A stretch of DNA of 64,000 bases from Herbaspirillum sp. AP02 (GCF_015767275.1 NZ_JADWMY010000001.1:1-64000); one strand, 5' to 3'. Counted from the stretch's first letter, positions 36,195-45,206 are shown. Numbers and translations are program-made. Notes: generated by a model not told the origin, from the sequence alone.

Positions 36195-37289
36195 TCAGCG
36201 TGCTGCTGCACCACCCGCCGGGGACGTCGCCGCCGGTGCCTTGGATGCGGCGTTGGGGACATTGGGCGCAGCATTGGCAGCCGGCTTGAGCGGCGTCGCC
36301 CCCGGTGGTAGCTGGTCGTCCTCCGCTTCGCTTGCGCGCCCTCCACCGTGAGCATTGAAGAAACCGATCACGGTGCGTGAGGTATCCAGGTTCTGCGACG
36401 ACTTGCCACCATTGATGATGGGCACCACGCCACCCGGCCAGGCATGCCCGCCACCCTTGACCTCGTACAGCACCACCGCCTGTGGATCGGTCTTGCTGGC
36501 ATAGGTGTACTGGCGGATGGTGGTGCCGTCGCCGGCGGTGTCGGGGATGTCGTTGACCGCCGGGCGCGGATTGGCGCCGTCGGCCTTGATGAAGGCTTCG
36601 ATGCTGCGTGCCACCGACAGGCGCGGCACCTGCGAGACTTCCTGTTTGCCCATGCCGCCCAGGAAGGGGATGAAGGGGTCGTCGCTGCCGTGGATGTGCA
36701 GCAAAGGCATGGGCGCCTTGACCGTCTCCGGCGGCACATCCAGTACCGCGCTGACTACTGCCACCGCCTTGAACAGTTCGGGGGCTTCGGCGGCCATGCG
36801 ATAGGCCATCATGCCACCATTGGACACGCCCACCAGGTAGACGCGCTGGCGATCGACCAGGCCATCGGCCACCAGTTTGGCGACCAGGGCGCGCAGGAAG
36901 GCCACGTCATCGACCTTGTGCATCTGCGCGTAGCCGCAGCAACCGCCGGAATTCCAGGTGCGGGCATCGATGGCCAGGCCGGTACCGTTGGGATAGACGA
37001 CCATGTAACCGGCGGCTTCGGCAATCTCGGTCAGGCCGGTGGCACGCGCCATCAGCGAGCCGCTGGAGCCGCTGGCGTGCAGGGCGATGATCAAGGGTTG
37101 CGCTTCGCCGACCACATTGCGTTCGGAAAAGTAGGCGCGGGCGAGATTGCCCACGCGCAGGGTCTTGAGGGAGAGGTCAACTGCCTGGCCGGGCAGGGCC
37201 GTCAGCAGGGACAGGCCGCACACGGCCGCCAGCACGGCACGGTGCAGTGTGCGTGAGGGACGGTGATGTTTCGGGAGGTGACGCGTCAT
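36195..37289 (-). CDS. Exported PHB-depolymerase-family / LpqC-like esterase
   Basis: 364 residues. A signal peptide (RTLHRAVLAAVCGLSLLTALPGQAV) precedes an alpha/beta-hydrolase. Landmarks: PLIIALHASGSSGS (oxyanion loop), MVVYPNGTG, WNSGGCCGYA, the nucleophile elbow GVSNGGMMAYRMA, the Asp loop LLHIHGSDDPFIPFLGG, and the His in GGGHAWPGG. These are the marks of the PHB depolymerase / feruloyl and acetylxylan esterase family. The C-terminal about 50 residues are Ala/Pro-rich linker without a binding domain. Substrate could be a polyester or plant-wall ester. It is a single gene. Confidence 0.85.
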   Translation of the reverse strand: MTRHLPKHHRPSRTLHRAVLAAVCGLSLLTALPGQAVDLSLKTLRVGNLARAYFSERNVVGEAQPLIIALHASGSSGSLMARATGLTEIAEAAGYMVVYPNGTGLAIDARTWNSGGCCGYAQMHKVDDVAFLRALVAKLVADGLVDRQRVYLVGVSNGGMMAYRMAAEAPELFKAVAVVSAVLDVPPETVKAPMPLLHIHGSDDPFIPFLGGMGKQEVSQVPRLSVARSIEAFIKADGANPRPAVNDIPDTAGDGTTIRQYTYASKTDPQAVVLYEVKGGGHAWPGGVVPIINGGKSSQNLDTSRTVIGFFNAHGGGRASEAEDDQLPPGATPLKPAANAAPNVPNAASKAPAATSPAGGAAAR

Positions 37290-37433
37290 GGAAGCATGGG
37301 CGGGCAGGGTTGGCCAATAGGGCTGGTCAACGACAGTCGCCGATAGTGGACATTTCCATGATGGTAATGCCCCTGTCGTACCGAGGCAAAGTGATTTACA
37401 CCCCGCGCCGGTGGCCGGACCTGCCCGCCAGAC

Positions 37434-38141
37434 TCAGCCGCGGGCCGGGATGTTCAGGCCTCGCACCACGGCCGGACGCGCCACGAAGGCTTCCAGCGCG
37501 CGCGCCACGTTCGGGAAATCCTTGAAACCGACCAGCTCGGCCGCTTCGTAGAAACCGATCAGGTTGCGAATCCAGGGGAAGGTGGCGATGTCGGCGATGG
37601 AGTATTCGTCGCCGGCCAGCCATTGATGCTGTGCCAGCTGCTTGTCCATGACGCCCAGCAGGCGCCTGGATTCGTTGACGTAGCGGTCGCGTGGCCGCTT
37701 GTCCTCATATTCCTTGCCGGCGAAGCGATGGAAGAAGCCCAACTGGCCGAACATCGGGCCGACCCCGCCCATCTGGAACATCACCCACTGGATCACCTGG
37801 TAGCGTGCGGCCGCATCCTGCGGCAGGAACTTGCCGCTCTTCTCGGCCAGGTACAGCAGGATGGCGCCGGATTCGAACAGTGGCAGCGGCTTGCCGCCCG
37901 GGCCGTCGGGATCGATGATGGCCGGAATCTTGTTGTTCGGGTTCAGCGACAGGAAGGCCGGCGACATCTGATCATTGGTCTCGAAACTCACCAGATGGGC
38001 TTCGTAGGGCAGGCCGGTTTCTTCCAGCATGATCGAGACCTTCACGCCATTGGGCGTGGGCAGCGAATACAGCTGGATGCGTTCGGGATGTTGCGCCGGC
38101 CATTTCTGGTCGATGGGGAAGGACGATAAGGCAGTGCTCAT
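37434..38141 (-). CDS. Glutathione S-transferase, Nu-class (YghU/YfcG-like)
   Basis: 235 residues. N-terminal thioredoxin-like domain with IQLYSLPTPNGVKVSIMLEETGLPYEAH (the TPNG loop of the Nu class), NPNNKIPAIIDPDG and FESGAILLYLAEK (glutathione-binding Glu-Ser). C-terminal helical domain with WVMFQMGGVGPMFGQLGFF and YSIADIATFPWI. YfcG/YghU-like enzymes act as disulfide reductases or peroxidases on glutathione. The start ATG lies 10 bases after the stop of the upstream GGDEF-EAL gene, with GGAG overlapping that stop, so the two are probably co-transcribed. Confidence 0.9.
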   Translation of the reverse strand: MSTALSSFPIDQKWPAQHPERIQLYSLPTPNGVKVSIMLEETGLPYEAHLVSFETNDQMSPAFLSLNPNNKIPAIIDPDGPGGKPLPLFESGAILLYLAEKSGKFLPQDAAARYQVIQWVMFQMGGVGPMFGQLGFFHRFAGKEYEDKRPRDRYVNESRRLLGVMDKQLAQHQWLAGDEYSIADIATFPWIRNLIGFYEAAELVGFKDFPNVARALEAFVARPAVVRGLNIPARG

Positions 38142-38151
38142 GAGGGGGCTC

Positions 38152-41100
38152 CTAGGCAGCGGAAATATGCGGCTCGCGGTCCTGGGCGAACTTCTCGAAA
38201 GCCTCGACCGTCACCGGCCGGCAGAAGAAATAGCCCTGATAGGCATGGCAGCCGGCATCGGCCAGGAAGGAGCGCTGGGCGTCGGTTTCCACGCCTTCGG
38301 CGATGACACCCAGACCCAGGCTCTGGGCCAGGTTGACGATGGTCTTGGCAATCGAGGCGTCGTTGGGATCGATCAGGACGTCGCGTACGAAAGACTGGTC
38401 GATTTTAAGCTGATTCAGCGGCAGCCGCTTGAGGTAGGACAGCGAGGAGTAACCGGTACCGAAATCGTCCAGCGAAAACTCCACGCCGTAGGCCTTGAGG
38501 GCGAACATCTTCTGGATGATGTCTTCGACGTTGTCCACCAGCAGGCTTTCGGTCAGTTCCAGTTTCAGGCGGCGCGGGTTGGCGCCGGTGCGTTCGATGG
38601 TGTCCAGTACCGTCTGCACGAAATCGGGTTCGCGCAATTGCGGCGCGCTGACGTTGACGGCGATGCAGAGCTCGGCCATGGCCGGCCGCTTGGCCCAGGT
38701 GGCCAGTTGCTTGCAGGCGGTCTCCAGCACCCAGTTGCCCAGCGAGAGGATCAGTCCGGTCTCTTCGGCCAGCGGGATGAAGTCGCCCGGCGGCACCATG
38801 CCCCGCTGCGGATGCTGCCAGCGCACCAGCACTTCGGCACCGGTCACGCGGCCGCCTTCGACCACCTGCGGCTGGTAGTGCAGCAGCAACTGGTCGCTGT
38901 CGATGGCCTTGCGCAGGCCGGCCTCCAGGGTAGCGCGCTCCAGCACGGCGGTCTGCATTGCCGGGTCGAAGAAGCGCAGGGCATTGCGGCCGGTTTCCTT
39001 GGCCTTGTACATGGCCAGGTCAGCCTGTTTCATCAGTTCGTCCACCGAGGCGGCGCGCCCCAGGAAGACCGTGGCGCCGATGCTGGCGGTGGCGCGGTAT
39101 TCGACGTCGTCGAGCTGGAAGGTCGAGCCCAGTGCCGCCAGGATCTTCTCGCCGATGGCGCGGGTCTGGGTGGCGGCTTCCTGCTGCAGCTCGTTGAGGC
39201 CTTCCAGCACCACCACGAATTCATCGCCGCCGACCCGGGCCACGGTATCGTTTTCGCGCACGTTGGCCACCAGACGCTGGGCCACCTGCTTGAGCAGGGT
39301 GTCGCCCTTTTCATGACCGACGGTATCGTTCAAGGTCTTGAAGTGATCCAGGTCGATGAACAGCAGCGCACCGCAGGTACGGGTGCGCAGCGACAGGGCG
39401 ATGGCCTGCTTGAGGCGATCCAGCAGCAGGGTCCGGTTGGGCAGGCGGGTCAGGGCATCGAAGAAGGCCAGCTCGCGGATACGCTCCTCGGCCAGCTTGC
39501 GGTCGCTGATGTCGTGGTGAGTGCTGACGTAATGGGTGATCTGGTTGTCCCGGTTCTTGACCGCCGAGATGGTCAGCCATTCGGGGTAGACCTCGCCATT
39601 CTTGCGGCGATCCCAGATTTCGCCCTGCCATTTGCCGAAGCGCCGGATGCTCTCGCGCATTTCCTGGAAGAAGGCCGGGCCGTGGCGATCCGAGCGCAAC
39701 AGGTTGGGATGCTTGCCCACGATTTCCTCGGCGGTGTAGCCGGTGATTTCGGTGAAGGCCTTGTTCACGCGCAGGATCTTGCTGTTGGCGTCGGTGATGA
39801 GCATGCCTTCGCGTGAATCGAAGGCCACCGCCGAGATACGCAGCTCGGCTTCGATCTGCTTGCGATCGGTGATGTCGCGGCTGCTGGTACGAAAGCCCGT
39901 GAAGTTGCCCTGCACATCGGCAATCGGGGCCGACGACAGGGCCAGCCAGAACACCGTGCCATCCTTGCGCACGCAGCGGAACTCGACGTCTTCACGCTTC
40001 TGGCCGTCCATGCAGCGCGCCAGTTCGGCGCGGATGCGCCGCTCGTCATCGGGGTGCACGATGCAGCCGATGAAGTCTGGCATGGCCAGGCATTCTTCGA
40101 CGCTGTAGCCGGTGTAGTCGTGTACGGCATGGTTGATCCAGCGCGGACGACCATCCAGACCCCACCAGACTTCCCAGTTGACGGTGCAATCGGCGATGGC
40201 ACGGAACTGCTCTTCGCTGGTACGCAGCTCGACCGTCATCTTCTGCGCCAGTCGTACCGCACGCACGCGGCTGGACATCATGAGCCAGGCCAGCAGCGCC
40301 AGGGTGATGCTCATGCCGATGCCGGTGGCGGCGATCAACTGTTCGGCATTGCGTCCGAACTGGGCGGTGAAGGCGTCGGTGGTGTTCATCGACAGCGTCC
40401 AGTTGTGATTGCCCACGACCAGGTATTCGTCGGCCTTCAGGCGGGCCGGCAGCGCTTGGCCGGCGACCGTGGAGCGGTACATCAGCGCTGCGGGCTCCTG
40501 GGTCACGCCGTCGTACAGTGAAAAGCCGATGGTGCGGGTGTTTTCGCCGTAGAGGCTGGCGATCACGTCGCTCATGCGGAAGACCGCATGCACCCAGCCG
40601 ATCAGGCTGGCGCGACGTTGTTCGATGGTGCCTTGCGGTTTGCCGCGCTCATACAGTGGCAGGTACATCATGAAGGCCGGCATGGCCGGTCCTTCCTGGG
40701 CCAGTTCCAGCTTGCCGGAGATGGTCGCCATGCCGGAGTCGCGTGCCTTTTCCATGGCCGTGCGCCGCACCGGATCGGACCACTGGTCATTGCCGAAGGG
40801 GAAACGATTGCGGCCCACGTAGGGCTCGCGCAGCACGGTGGGGGCATAGGCCTCGCGGGGGCCGGGCGGGCGAATCCTGTAGTCGGTCAGGCCCTGGCGC
40901 GCCATGCGTGCCAGATGCGCATCCACACTGGCAGCCGGCACCCATTCCTCGATCGAGATGACCTGGATGCCGGAGAAGTTGGCGTCCAGGTTCAGGGCCT
41001 CCACGTAATCGCGGAACTGGTTGCGGTCGATGCTGCCGGTGGCTCCCACCAGGCCCTGCACGCCGTGCAGCATCTGTTCGTAGGAGGCCATGCGCTGTTC

Positions 41101-41253
41101 GATGCGGCTGACGGTCTCGCGCAGCACGGAGGAGAACTGGGTATGCAGTTCCTTGCTGGCGGCTTCGCGCTCGTGGTCCCAGGCGGTCCAGGTCACGCCC
41201 AATCCCGTCATCAGGATCAGCAGAGGGAGCGGGATCAGGCGCAGCCAGTTCAC
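38152..41253 (-). CDS. CHASE-PAS-PAS-GGDEF-EAL c-di-GMP turnover protein
   Basis: 1033 residues, inner membrane. TM1 is about 3-20, a periplasmic CHASE domain about 60-260 (FSGIQVISIEEWVPAA, YAPTVLREPYVGRN), TM2 about 307-328. Two PAS/PAC modules follow (about 345-470 and 475-590, with STHHDISDRKLAEER). The GGDEF domain (about 600-760) has intact ARVGGDEFVVVLEG near residue 674. The EAL domain (about 780-1020) has GAEVLVRWQHP, LKLELTESL, SLDDFGTGYSSLSYL and AEGVET. Both active sites look complete, so it could make or break c-di-GMP. The start is a GTG overlapping the stop of the upstream binding-protein gene (GTGA), so they are translationally coupled. Confidence 0.93.
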   Translation of the reverse strand: MNWLRLIPLPLLILMTGLGVTWTAWDHEREAASKELHTQFSSVLRETVSRIEQRMASYEQMLHGVQGLVGATGSIDRNQFRDYVEALNLDANFSGIQVISIEEWVPAASVDAHLARMARQGLTDYRIRPPGPREAYAPTVLREPYVGRNRFPFGNDQWSDPVRRTAMEKARDSGMATISGKLELAQEGPAMPAFMMYLPLYERGKPQGTIEQRRASLIGWVHAVFRMSDVIASLYGENTRTIGFSLYDGVTQEPAALMYRSTVAGQALPARLKADEYLVVGNHNWTLSMNTTDAFTAQFGRNAEQLIAATGIGMSITLALLAWLMMSSRVRAVRLAQKMTVELRTSEEQFRAIADCTVNWEVWWGLDGRPRWINHAVHDYTGYSVEECLAMPDFIGCIVHPDDERRIRAELARCMDGQKREDVEFRCVRKDGTVFWLALSSAPIADVQGNFTGFRTSSRDITDRKQIEAELRISAVAFDSREGMLITDANSKILRVNKAFTEITGYTAEEIVGKHPNLLRSDRHGPAFFQEMRESIRRFGKWQGEIWDRRKNGEVYPEWLTISAVKNRDNQITHYVSTHHDISDRKLAEERIRELAFFDALTRLPNRTLLLDRLKQAIALSLRTRTCGALLFIDLDHFKTLNDTVGHEKGDTLLKQVAQRLVANVRENDTVARVGGDEFVVVLEGLNELQQEAATQTRAIGEKILAALGSTFQLDDVEYRATASIGATVFLGRAASVDELMKQADLAMYKAKETGRNALRFFDPAMQTAVLERATLEAGLRKAIDSDQLLLHYQPQVVEGGRVTGAEVLVRWQHPQRGMVPPGDFIPLAEETGLILSLGNWVLETACKQLATWAKRPAMAELCIAVNVSAPQLREPDFVQTVLDTIERTGANPRRLKLELTESLLVDNVEDIIQKMFALKAYGVEFSLDDFGTGYSSLSYLKRLPLNQLKIDQSFVRDVLIDPNDASIAKTIVNLAQSLGLGVIAEGVETDAQRSFLADAGCHAYQGYFFCRPVTVEAFEKFAQDREPHISAA

Positions 41254-42029
41254 GGCTTGTTCTGGAATTGGACCATGGCCGCCGCCAGTTCCGGGTTGAA
41301 GTATTTGCGGAAGATGCCCAGCACGGTGCCGTCGGCCAGCATGCCATCGACCAGGGCGCGCCATTTATCCTGCTCGGACGGCGCCAGCGCCTTCTTCGAC
41401 ATGATCAGTCCATGCGGGATCGAAGGATCCTCGAAGCTGATGACGGAGGTGGCGTCCCGAATGCGTTTTTCTTCCACGACCGGATAGTCGAAGGGCTCCA
41501 TGATCATGCCCTGGATGCGGTTCTGCAGTAGCGCCTCGTAGAGGGGTTCCAGGCCACCGGCAAGGGAGACGCGATTGGCCGCGCTCAGCTTGTCGACCAT
41601 GCGGTTGGCATTGGTGCTGTAGCGAAAGCCGCGGATCACGCCCAGCTGGAAGCGTTCGCTGCGGGCCACGTCGGCCAGTTGCGTGATGCCGGCATCCTTG
41701 CGCACCAGCAGGTAATACTTGTTGCTGAAGTACCAGGCGAAGGCGGCGTACCGGTCGCGCTCCTGGTTGGTGATACCCGAGAGGCTGAAGTCCAGCGCGC
41801 CCGATTCGATCAGTTGCCAGATGCGTGCGCGTGACATCAGGCTGACGTTGACCTTGCAACCGCTGCGGCGGATCAGTTCGTCGGCGAAGTCCTTGTCGAT
41901 GCCGGTATCGGTGGCGGCCGAGTAGAGCAGGCCGTGGTCATGCAGGGCCAGGGTGTAGGGTCGCGAACAATCCGGTCCGGTGGGGCTGGCGGCGAGGCTG
42001 GCGGTACCGGGGGTGAGGAGTGCCGTCAT
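41250..42029 (-). CDS. Periplasmic solute-binding-like protein (family 3 type) coupled to the c-di-GMP enzyme
   Basis: 259 residues from ATG. Resembles amino-acid-type binding proteins: LLYSAATDTGIDKDFADELIRRSGC, LMSRARIWQLIESGALDFSLSGITNQERDRYAAF, YYLLVRKDAGI, LGVIRGFRYSTNANR, MIMEPFDYPVVEEKRI, HGLIMSKKALAP. No ABC genes are adjacent; instead the stop overlaps the GTG start of the CHASE-GGDEF-EAL protein, so it may be a ligand sensor for it. The ATG at 42029 sits inside what looks like a signal peptide: the frame upstream reads SHIFGKRAVAACAGATAL. An ATT at 42089 with GGGGGCGGT just before it is a candidate true start, giving 279 residues. Confidence 0.85.
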   Translation of the reverse strand: MTALLTPGTASLAASPTGPDCSRPYTLALHDHGLLYSAATDTGIDKDFADELIRRSGCKVNVSLMSRARIWQLIESGALDFSLSGITNQERDRYAAFAWYFSNKYYLLVRKDAGITQLADVARSERFQLGVIRGFRYSTNANRMVDKLSAANRVSLAGGLEPLYEALLQNRIQGMIMEPFDYPVVEEKRIRDATSVISFEDPSIPHGLIMSKKALAPSEQDKWRALVDGMLADGTVLGIFRKYFNPELAAAMVQFQNKP

Positions 42030-42089
42030 GAGCGCTGTCGCGCCTGCACAGGCCGCTACTGCGCGTTTGCCAAAGATGTGACTGAAAAT

Positions 42090-42441
42090 ACCGCCCCCTG
42101 TTTGTACTCCACCACGAGGACGCGTCAGCAGGGACCTGGCGGATCGTCGCCTTTGCCTGTTGGTCGTCCTTCCCTGAATCGTCGCGCTGGGGCGACGCTA
42201 TCCATCTGCTTGTTATGTTTCCAGGCCCAGACGGGCCGTGGCATGATCACCGGCGCCTGCAGTCAAAACGCCATGGCGCTGCAGGGCTGGTGGCTCACCA
42301 GATGACGGGGGATGTTACCCGAGCACATTCCAATGCGCAACACAATGCGCAACACAGTACGACAGGCTTTGCAATTGGCTCTTGGGAAGGGGGCAGGCCC
42401 GGGAAAACCGGCGCGACGCCGGGCCGGCGTCGCCACTGATG
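42090..42441. other. Intergenic region with a 12-bp tandem repeat
   Basis: About 350 bases between the SDR stop and the binding-protein gene. CAATGCGCAACA occurs twice in tandem at 42331-42354, each with an inner TGCGCA palindrome. A stem GCGACGCC/GGCGTCGC (42413-42433), without T-run, lies near the SDR stop. The rest shows no gene. The tandem repeat could be an operator for the minus-strand binding-protein operon, about 240 bases away. Confidence 0.5.
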
Positions 42442-43224
42442 TCAGATGAACATGCCGCCGGAAACTTCCACCCGCTGGGCATTGATCCAGCCGTTGTCCG
42501 GGCGCAGCAGCGAGGCGATGGCAGCACCGATGTCGTCCGGCAGGCCGACGCGTCCCAGCGCGGTCTGGCCGGCCACGAAGGCATTGAGTTCGGCGTTGTC
42601 ACGCACCCGTCCGCCGCCGAAGTCGGTCTCGATGGCGCCCGGCGCGACGGTGTTGACGGCGATGCCACGCGCACCGAATTCCTTGGCCATGTAGCGGGTC
42701 ATCACTTCCACGCCACCCTTCATGGCGGCATAGGCGGCATAGCCGGGCAGGGAGAAGCGCGCCAGGCCGCTGGAGATATTGATGATGCGACCGCCCTGCG
42801 CCAGCAGCGGCAACAGCGCCTGGGTCAGGAAGAACACGCCCTTGAGGTGGACCTTGAAGAGTTCGTCGAAGACCGCCTCGGTGGTCTCTTCGATGCTGGC
42901 ATGCATGCCCATGCCGCCGTTGTTGACCAGGTAGCTGAAGTGCTGGACCTGCCAGTGCTGCTGGAGTGCGCTCTTCACCGATGCGGCAAAGGCCGGGAAG
43001 CTGGTGCTGTCGGCCAGGTCCAGCTGCAGCGCCACGGCCTTGGCGCCGAGCGCTTCGATCTCGGTCACCGTGGCCTGGGCGGCGTCGCGGTTGCCGACGT
43101 AGGTGAGGATGATGCCCACGCCTTCGCGGGCCAGGTGCAGGGCGGCATTCTTGCCCAGACCACGGCTGCCGCCGGTGATGACGGCGATGCGCGCCGGGGT
43201 AGTGGAAGTGGTGATGTTGCTCAT
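42442..43224 (-). CDS. Short-chain dehydrogenase/reductase
   Basis: 260 residues, classical SDR. Cofactor motif TGGSRGLGKNAAL, NNGG in SYLVNNGGMGM, catalytic Ser in INISSGLARF, and Tyr-x-x-x-Lys in YAAYAAMKGG, then VAPGAIETDF. A basic residue in the first loop (SRG) and YVGNRDA after strand 2 suggest NADP preference. Substrate is unknown. It diverges from a LysR regulator with 131 bases between, the usual arrangement for a LysR-controlled reductase. Confidence 0.92.
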   Translation of the reverse strand: MSNITTSTTPARIAVITGGSRGLGKNAALHLAREGVGIILTYVGNRDAAQATVTEIEALGAKAVALQLDLADSTSFPAFAASVKSALQQHWQVQHFSYLVNNGGMGMHASIEETTEAVFDELFKVHLKGVFFLTQALLPLLAQGGRIINISSGLARFSLPGYAAYAAMKGGVEVMTRYMAKEFGARGIAVNTVAPGAIETDFGGGRVRDNAELNAFVAGQTALGRVGLPDDIGAAIASLLRPDNGWINAQRVEVSGGMFI

Positions 43225-43279
43225 GTCGGGTTCCTTGGTGGGAAAGTCGGGGTGATTGCTGTACGACGGAGCCCAGTAT

Positions 43280-43331
43280 ATTGAGAAGGTTTTTGCTAAT
43301 AAATTTCTGATTTACTATTAGACTTTTCAAT
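43280..43331. promoter_or_regulatory. Nested inverted repeats in the SDR/LysR intergenic region
   Basis: ATTGAGAAG (43280-43288) and CTTTTCAAT (43323-43331) are inverted with one mismatch, enclosing CTAATA (43296-43301) and TATTAG (43316-43321), a perfect inverted pair. The DNA is AT-rich and lies midway between the divergent starts, the expected place for a LysR-type operator (several T-N11-A steps can be drawn). Confidence 0.55.
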
Positions 43332-43355
43332 ATTTGATAATAATCGGGGCGCGAC

Positions 43356-44279
43356 ATGCACCAGATGGACACCCTCAAGATCTTCCAGCGCGTGGCCGAA
43401 CTGGCCAGCTTCAGCGGCGCGGCGCGCCAGCTGGGCCTGCCCAATGCCAGCGTGTCGCTGGCCATCCAGCAACTGGAGCAGATGCTGGGCACGCGCCTGC
43501 TCCAGCGCACCACGCGGCGCGTGCAACTGACGCCCGATGGCGAATCCTTCTACCAGCGCAGCAAGGACTTGCTGGATGAGTTCGAATCGCTGCGGGGGAT
43601 GTTCCGTGCCGGCGGCCAGCCGCTCACCGGCAAGCTGCGGGTGGACATGTCCAGCGCGATGGCACGCGAGGTGGTGCTGCCGGCGCTGCCGTCCTTCCTG
43701 GCGCAGCATCCGCAACTGGAGATCGAACTCTCGGCCAGTGACCGCCGGGTCGACCTGGTGGCCGAGGGTTTCGATTGCGTGCTGCGCACCGGTACCCTGG
43801 ACGATTCCTCGCTGGTGGCACGCTGCATCGGTCATCTGGTGCAGATCAATTGCGCCAGCGCCGCCTATCTCAAGCGCCACGGCGTACCGCGCACGCTGGA
43901 AGACCTGGCGCAGCACCAGCTGGTGCATTACCGCCAGGTGCTGGGGGCGCGTTCACCCGGCTGGGAATGGTTCGACGGCCGCCAGACGCATACCCAGCCC
44001 ATGGCCGGCAGCGTCACCGTCAACAACACCGAGACCTACTATGCCGCCTGCCAGGCCGGGCTGGGCCTGATCCAGTTGCCGCTGGTGGGGGCGCAGAAGC
44101 GCAAGATGCTCGATGGCGGCAAGCTGGTCGAGGTATTGCCGCAATACCGGCCCGCGCCGATGCCGGTGAACCTGATGTATGCCAGCCGCCGCCATGTGCC
44201 GGCGCGGCTGGCGGAGTTCATGGACTGGCTGCATGCGCTGATCTTCCCGCTCACGCAGGAGGGTGGCCTGACCCGCTGA
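43356..44279 (+). CDS. LysR-family transcriptional regulator
   Basis: 307 residues. N-terminal helix-turn-helix MDTLKIFQRVAELASFSGAARQLGLPNASVSLAIQQLEQMLGTRLLQRTTRRVQLTPDG, then the periplasmic-binding-like effector domain (LRVDMSSAMAREVVLPALPSFLAQHPQLEIEL, GFDCVLRTG). The AAR..LSA-like LPNASVSLAI variant is typical of the large LysR group regulating SDR or oxidoreductase genes. It diverges from the SDR at 42442 and probably controls it and itself. Effector is unknown. Confidence 0.93.
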   Translation: MHQMDTLKIFQRVAELASFSGAARQLGLPNASVSLAIQQLEQMLGTRLLQRTTRRVQLTPDGESFYQRSKDLLDEFESLRGMFRAGGQPLTGKLRVDMSSAMAREVVLPALPSFLAQHPQLEIELSASDRRVDLVAEGFDCVLRTGTLDDSSLVARCIGHLVQINCASAAYLKRHGVPRTLEDLAQHQLVHYRQVLGARSPGWEWFDGRQTHTQPMAGSVTVNNTETYYAACQAGLGLIQLPLVGAQKRKMLDGGKLVEVLPQYRPAPMPVNLMYASRRHVPARLAEFMDWLHALIFPLTQEGGLTR

Positions 44280-44297
44280 GCCGAGCTGCTGAGTGCA

Positions 44298-44311
44298 GCG
44301 GGCTTGCCCGC
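44298..44311. other. Short GC hairpin between convergent genes
   Basis: GCGGGC-TT-GCCCGC sits in the 36-base gap between the LysR gene (plus) and the phzF-like gene (minus). No T-run on either side, so any terminator role is doubtful. Confidence 0.25.
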
Positions 44312-44315
44312 GCTA

Positions 44316-45206
44316 TCAGGCCAGCATGGTCTGGCCGACCGGATCGATGGTGACCGTACCCCGCCCGATCTCGATGACCCGGCCACCGACCTGGATCGCG
44401 CCATCGGCGGCAACGTCCAGGTACAGCCGCGAAGGACGATCCACTGCCGCGCCCTGGTCGATGGCGAAGTGCGCCGGCAGCACGTGGCCGGTGGCGCTGA
44501 GCCAGCCGCCCAGGTTGGCGCAGGCCGAACCGGTGCCCGGATCTTCGGCCACGCCGCCCCCTTGCTTGGTAAAGAAATAGCGCGCCAGCACCTGGCCAGG
44601 CTGTGTCGCGTCGAAGGCAAAGACATAGGCGGTCTTGCGTCCCAGGCTGCTGACCGGCCAGCGCTGCAGCTGCGCGCTGTCGGGCTGGGCGCGGCGCACC
44701 GCCTCGGGCGAGACCAGCGGGATCAGGAACTGGTCGGCCCCGGTATCGACCCAGATCGGATCTCCGGCCAGGTCGCTTTCGTCCAGCGCCAGCAGGGCGG
44801 CCACCTCGGCCCGCGACAAGGGCGAGGGCGCCGTCTTCGGCCCGCCGGGGCAGGGCGCAGTGAAGGTCCAGACATCGCCCTGGGCGGTCACCGGTACCAC
44901 GCCGGCCTTGAATTCCAGTGTCAGGGCATCGCCCTTGCCGAGCAGCGCGCGCACCACCTGCGCCGTTCCCAGCGTGGGATGCCCGGCGAAGGGCATCTCG
45001 TAGCCGGTGGTGAAGATGCGCACGCGGGCATCGGCTACCGTCGAGGGCAGGATGAAAGTGGTTTCGGAAAGGTTGAACTGCAGTGCCAGCGCCAGCATGG
45101 TGGCCTCATCCAGGCCACGTGCATCTTCGAACACGCACAGGGGATTGCCGCCGAAGGTCGATTCGGCGAAGACGTTGAGCAGGCGGTAAGCGTAGGTAGC
45201 GGGCAT
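44316..45206 (-). CDS. PhzF-family isomerase/epimerase-like protein
   Basis: 296 residues, the normal length. PhzF folds are two DapF-like halves; members isomerise small cyclic or amino-acid substrates. Landmarks: LLNVFAESTFGGNPLCVF, the catalytic Glu48 in FNLSETTFI, FTTGYEMPFAGHPTLGTA, and GGGVAEDPGTGSACANLGGWL (second half). The family fingerprint is complete. There is no phenazine cluster nearby, so it belongs to the widespread uncharacterised group. It is on the same strand as the diguanylate cyclase that follows 40 bases downstream. Confidence 0.92.
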   Translation of the reverse strand: MPATYAYRLLNVFAESTFGGNPLCVFEDARGLDEATMLALALQFNLSETTFILPSTVADARVRIFTTGYEMPFAGHPTLGTAQVVRALLGKGDALTLEFKAGVVPVTAQGDVWTFTAPCPGGPKTAPSPLSRAEVAALLALDESDLAGDPIWVDTGADQFLIPLVSPEAVRRAQPDSAQLQRWPVSSLGRKTAYVFAFDATQPGQVLARYFFTKQGGGVAEDPGTGSACANLGGWLSATGHVLPAHFAIDQGAAVDRPSRLYLDVAADGAIQVGGRVIEIGRGTVTIDPVGQTMLA

